DNA of 64,000 nucleotides, from contig JANQRH010000005.1 in assembly GCA_028284625.1 (NCBI GenBank), positions 186,001 to 250,000 of the forward strand, in the 5' to 3' direction. This document shows, in pieces, positions 61,117-64,000 of the stretch. Position 1 is the first letter of the stretch, and the number at the start of each line of letters is the position of its first letter. The position numbers and the translations under genes were made by a program. The notes below the pieces were generated by a model. The model had not been told where the DNA came from. It saw nothing but the letters and a program-made list of their open reading frames with translations, and made no database searches. Source of the DNA: Afifellaceae bacterium (GTDB taxonomy: Bacteria > Pseudomonadota > Alphaproteobacteria > Rhizobiales > Afifellaceae).

Positions 61117-62039
61117 CAGTCGGCAAGTTAGAACGTGTGCCTCTGCGCGACGTCTTCCCACACGAGGCACGTGATTTGACCCGGTGGCTCGCCGGCAACC
61201 CAGACGTTTTGGCCGATGCCACTGGGCAGGCGATGGCGATTACCGCAAGTGAAGATCAGGTTGGATCATTCAGAGCCGATCTTGTCGGAGAGGACGACGA
61301 AGGTAACGTCGTAGTCATCGAGAACCAACTCGGCAAAAGCGATCACGATCACCTTGGCAAGTTGCTGACCTACGTTGCCGGGACAGAGGCCAAAATCGGT
61401 GTATGGATCGTCGGGAACCCGCGACCAGAACATGTTGAGGCCGTTACCTGGCTGAACCAAGCTAACCTTTGCGTATTTTATCTCATGAAGATCGAAGCCG
61501 TGAGGATCGGTTCTTCCGATCCTGCACCCTTGCTCACGCTGATCACCGGCCCCAGTGAGGCAGTCACTCAGGCCGGGCAGGAAAAGAAGGAGCGCTCGGA
61601 GCGACATAAGCTTCGCTACAAATACTGGGAGCAACTGCTTCCGATCTCGAACGAAAAGACTAGCCTATTTCGTTCGGTAGGCCCTTCGGACAATAACTAC
61701 ATCTCGGCCAGCGCTGGGCGGAGCGGCATCGCGTTTGTTTACCGAGTTACGCAAGACAAAACATCGGTCGAACTCTATATGAACACGCAAGATGAGGCCG
61801 AAAACCTAAGGATATTCGAGCGCCTGCGAGCAGAGATGCAGAACGTGGACGATGAGTTTAGGGGCGCGTTGACTTGGGACGAGATGGCGGGCCGGCAAGC
61901 GTGCCGCCTTCGGTTCGACATTGACGGAGGCTATCGGTCTGACGAAGGGAATTGGCAGGACATCCACTGTCGACTGGCCGTTCACATGGCCAAGCTTGAA
62001 ACCTCTTTGCGGCCACATCTCGAGGCGGCACTCCGTTGA
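61113..62039 (+). CDS. DUF4268 protein with PD-(D/E)XK-like N-terminal domain
   Basis: A 308-residue protein. The N-terminal part has QVGSFRADLVGEDDEGNVVV (about 49-68), then IENQLGKSDHDHLGKLLTYV (about 69-88), the usual IENQ-xxxTDHDHLG signature of a restriction-nuclease-like fold; the ExK lysine is replaced by Gln. The C-terminal part (about 160-305) fits DUF4268. The family is found near defence or DNA-handling genes but its function is unknown. It starts at GTG 61113, overlapping mobA by 4 bases, and its end overlaps mobB by 4. Codon use is more AT-rich than in its neighbours, which suggests a later arrival. Confidence 0.85.
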   Translation: MTVGKLERVPLRDVFPHEARDLTRWLAGNPDVLADATGQAMAITASEDQVGSFRADLVGEDDEGNVVVIENQLGKSDHDHLGKLLTYVAGTEAKIGVWIVGNPRPEHVEAVTWLNQANLCVFYLMKIEAVRIGSSDPAPLLTLITGPSEAVTQAGQEKKERSERHKLRYKYWEQLLPISNEKTSLFRSVGPSDNNYISASAGRSGIAFVYRVTQDKTSVELYMNTQDEAENLRIFERLRAEMQNVDDEFRGALTWDEMAGRQACRLRFDIDGGYRSDEGNWQDIHCRLAVHMAKLETSLRPHLEAALR

Positions 62040-62554
62040 GCATCCCCGTCTTCGGCGTAACCGGCTGGAAGAACTCCGGCAAGACGACGCTGCTGACGCG
62101 GCTTGTCGAGACATTCACCAAGCGCGGGCTGGCGGTCTCCACGCTGAAGCACGCGCATCACGCCTTCGACGTCGATCACCCGGGAACGGATTCGTTCCGC
62201 CACCGGGAGGCCGGCGCGCGGGAGGTGATGCTCGTCTCCGGTGTGCGTTGGGCGCTGATGCATGAGCTCCGCGACAGCCCCGAGCCACCGCTGGAAGCCG
62301 CACTTGAGCGCATCTCGCCCTGCGACCTCATCTTGATCGAAGGCTACAAGCGCGCCGGCCATCCGAAAATCGAAGTGCGCCGGCAGGAGACCAGCCAGGA
62401 ACAGAACCTCGCCGACGACGATGCCTCCATCCGTGCAATCGCCGCCGACTTTCCCACCGACGACGCCGGCCGGAAGCTATTCGACCTCAACGACGTGAAC
62501 GGAATGGCGGATTTCATCGCCGCGGAGCTCGGCCTAAAACAGGCGCATGGCTGA
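62036..62554 (+). CDS. mobB: Molybdopterin-guanine dinucleotide biosynthesis protein B
   Basis: P-loop GTPase of 172 residues that helps MobA. The Walker A loop is FGVTGWKNSGKTTLLTRLVE (about 5-24). STLKHAHHAFDVDHPGTDSF (about 34-53) and DLILIEGYKRAGHPKIEVRR (about 100-119) are family parts. It starts at TTG 62036, overlapping the DUF4268 stop by 4 bases, and overlaps moeA by 8 bases. Confidence 0.94.
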   Translation: MSIPVFGVTGWKNSGKTTLLTRLVETFTKRGLAVSTLKHAHHAFDVDHPGTDSFRHREAGAREVMLVSGVRWALMHELRDSPEPPLEAALERISPCDLILIEGYKRAGHPKIEVRRQETSQEQNLADDDASIRAIAADFPTDDAGRKLFDLNDVNGMADFIAAELGLKQAHG

Positions 62555-63824
62555 GCGTCGGCTCATCGACGATTGTTTTGTCACCGACAGCGAACGGCTT
62601 CGTCACGATGACGCGCTGGCGATTCTGCGCGAACGCGTGCGCCCGGTCGTGGAGACGGAACGGGTCGGGCTCGCAGCCGCTCATAACCGCATCCTGGCGG
62701 AACGCATCGTCAGCCCACGCGACGTGCCGCCAGCCGATAATGCCGCAGTCGACGGTTACGCCTATGCCAGCGGCGACTACGATGCCGCCGGAGGCTACTT
62801 TCCGGTTGTCGCGCGGCTTGCCGCCGGTCACCCCGCCTCAGCACATATGCCCGGCACCGCAGTGCGCATCTTCACTGGCGCGGCTATGCCCGACGGCGCC
62901 GACACTGTGGCCATGCAGGAGGATTGCGAGCCGCATGTGCAGGACGCGCAGGCCTTCGTCGCCATTCCGCCCGGCCTGAAGCCCGGAGCAAACCGGCGCA
63001 AGGCCGGCGAGGACCTCACGAAGGGCGATGCCTTGGCGAAGCCCGGCACCCGCTTGAGGCCGCAGGAGATCGCCGCCATCGCGTCCGTCGGCGAGACAGA
63101 GTTTTCCGTCTTCCGCCGGCTTAAGGTCGCCACGGTTTCAACGGGCGACGAGATCGTCCGGCCCGGCGCTTCGCTGAAGCCCGGACAGCTATACGATTCA
63201 AACTTCGCGCTACTCGCCGCGCTTCTGGCCGGCGCCGATTGCGAGCTCACCGATGCCGGCGTCCTGCCGGACGATTCCGATATTGTTCGCGAAACGCTCG
63301 CCAAGCTCGCCGCGGAGCATCATGCCATCATCACCACAGGCGGTGCGTCGCAGGGCGAGGAGGATCACCTTGCTGCGAGCCTGAGCGCCCTCGGCAAGCG
63401 GCACCTCTGGCAGCTTGCCATCAAGCCCGGCCGCCCCGTCGGCTTCGGACAGATCGGCGACTGCGCCGTCGTGGCGCTTCCAGGCAATCCGGTCGCAGCC
63501 TTCGTCTGCTTCCTGATCTACGTTCGCCCTACGCTGACGGTGATGGCCGGCGGCGCGTGGCCTGAGCCGCAGCGCTTCCAGATCGCCGCGGATTTCGAGA
63601 TCGCCACGCGCAAGACCGGCCGGCGCGAGTTCTTGCGCGGGCGGCTAGCGGCCGATCAGTCGGGACGCCCGGTCGTGCAAAAATTCCCGCGTGACGGCTC
63701 CGGCCTCATCACCTCGCTCCGCGAAGCGGACGGATTGATCGAGATCGAGGAGGACATACCCTCGGTGAAACGCGGGGCGCCGGTGACCTTCCTGCCATTT
63801 TCCGGGCTTGGCCTGGCACCTTAG
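62547..63824 (+). CDS. moeA: Molybdopterin molybdenumtransferase
   Basis: Inserts molybdate into adenylylated molybdopterin; 425 residues. It shows VSPRDVPPADNAAVDGYAYA (about 53-72), VRIFTGAAMPDGADTVAMQE (about 107-126), RRKAGEDLTKGDAL, TVSTGDEIVRPG (about 194-205), ITTGGASQGEEDHL and ALPGNPVAAFVCFLIYVRP. All are standard MoeA/gephyrin features. It starts inside the end of mobB. A probable lexA start follows at 63986. Confidence 0.93.
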   Translation: MAERRLIDDCFVTDSERLRHDDALAILRERVRPVVETERVGLAAAHNRILAERIVSPRDVPPADNAAVDGYAYASGDYDAAGGYFPVVARLAAGHPASAHMPGTAVRIFTGAAMPDGADTVAMQEDCEPHVQDAQAFVAIPPGLKPGANRRKAGEDLTKGDALAKPGTRLRPQEIAAIASVGETEFSVFRRLKVATVSTGDEIVRPGASLKPGQLYDSNFALLAALLAGADCELTDAGVLPDDSDIVRETLAKLAAEHHAIITTGGASQGEEDHLAASLSALGKRHLWQLAIKPGRPVGFGQIGDCAVVALPGNPVAAFVCFLIYVRPTLTVMAGGAWPEPQRFQIAADFEIATRKTGRREFLRGRLAADQSGRPVVQKFPRDGSGLITSLREADGLIEIEEDIPSVKRGAPVTFLPFSGLGLAP

Positions 63825-63985
63825 GCGCGCAATCCTGCGCCCTCGGGAAATCGCTCCAAACCACTTTGATTCAGTGAGAAATCGCGGCAGACTGTCGCCA
63901 CCCACGCCGGCTCGCCGCTGGACGGGCCGGGCAGGCCTGATGGTTCATACATCAGGACACCCCGAACCTACTTGCTGGGAGGCAG

Positions 63986-64000
63986 TATGCGTATGCTCAC
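63986..64000 (+). CDS. Start of a downstream gene cut by the window end (possibly lexA)
   Basis: Only five codons are seen, ATG CGT ATG CTC AC, after a strong GGGAGG ribosome-binding site. In many Hyphomicrobiales lexA follows moeA and begins MLT, which agrees with the second ATG at 63992. I see no clear SOS box (GTTC-N7-GTTC) in 63825-63985, so this is an inference from position and three residues only. Confidence 0.3.

Noticed and set aside
63825..63985. SOS box upstream of the putative lexA start
   Set aside because: GTTCATACATC is present near 63943 but the second GTTC half-site is missing; not reported as a regulatory site.

Overview
The window is high-GC, densely coded alphaproteobacterial chromosome, most likely from the order Hyphomicrobiales (Rhizobiales). 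The main grounds are the order metY / CoA-binding protein / ECHDC3-type hydratase / rplM-rpsI, a complete aapJQMP amino-acid ABC operon, an NDUFS4-like complex I protein, a CTTGAC-type promoter before rplM, and a moeA gene followed by what may be the start of lexA. I cannot name the genus from the sequence.

Layout. 1-12.3 kb is core metabolism: the start of a dihydrolipoyl dehydrogenase gene, sulfur amino-acid genes (metY, metC), rplM-rpsI, agmatinase, aapJQMP, tRNA-Pro and an NDUFS4-like gene. 12.3-14.5 kb is a small foreign insert at the 3' end of tRNA-Arg(TCT). It is bounded by a perfect 50-bp direct repeat of the tRNA 3' half, carries three overlapping genes on the minus strand (one of the TIGR04255 family, two unrecognised) and has no integrase. 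14.6-20.9 kb and 28.5-36.1 kb are two blocks of glycosyltransferases, methyltransferases and lipid-linked sugar genes that probably build a surface glycan. They share a duplicated pair (a GT25 enzyme and a DxD-type transferase). Between them lie an SDR/TetR pair, a cupin gene, a NucS-like nuclease gene, an ALDH16-type double aldehyde dehydrogenase, a 154-bp palindromic intergenic element and deoC.

36-54.5 kb is mixed housekeeping: a pentapeptide-repeat protein, an ABC importer without a binding protein, PilZ and WYL/TerB-like proteins, a YbdK-type ligase, an MFS carrier, gor-DUF2059-rpiA divergent from gph, tRNA-Val(CAC), glgC-glgA, an ABC exporter and an L,D-transpeptidase. 54.5-64 kb is rich in molybdenum-cofactor genes: moaA, then a tightly overlapping run fdhD-hicA-hicB-mobA-DUF4268-mobB-moeA. 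A HicAB-like toxin-antitoxin pair and a PD-(D/E)XK-like gene sit inside this run with no gaps.

The best candidate for an undescribed system is the integrase-less three-gene cassette in tRNA-Arg. The NucS/PUA-like gene and the defence-like genes inside the cofactor operon come next. Functions were assigned by reading motifs and recalling families; no database search was run. Start codons were moved from the longest frame when a ribosome-binding site or family start supported it.
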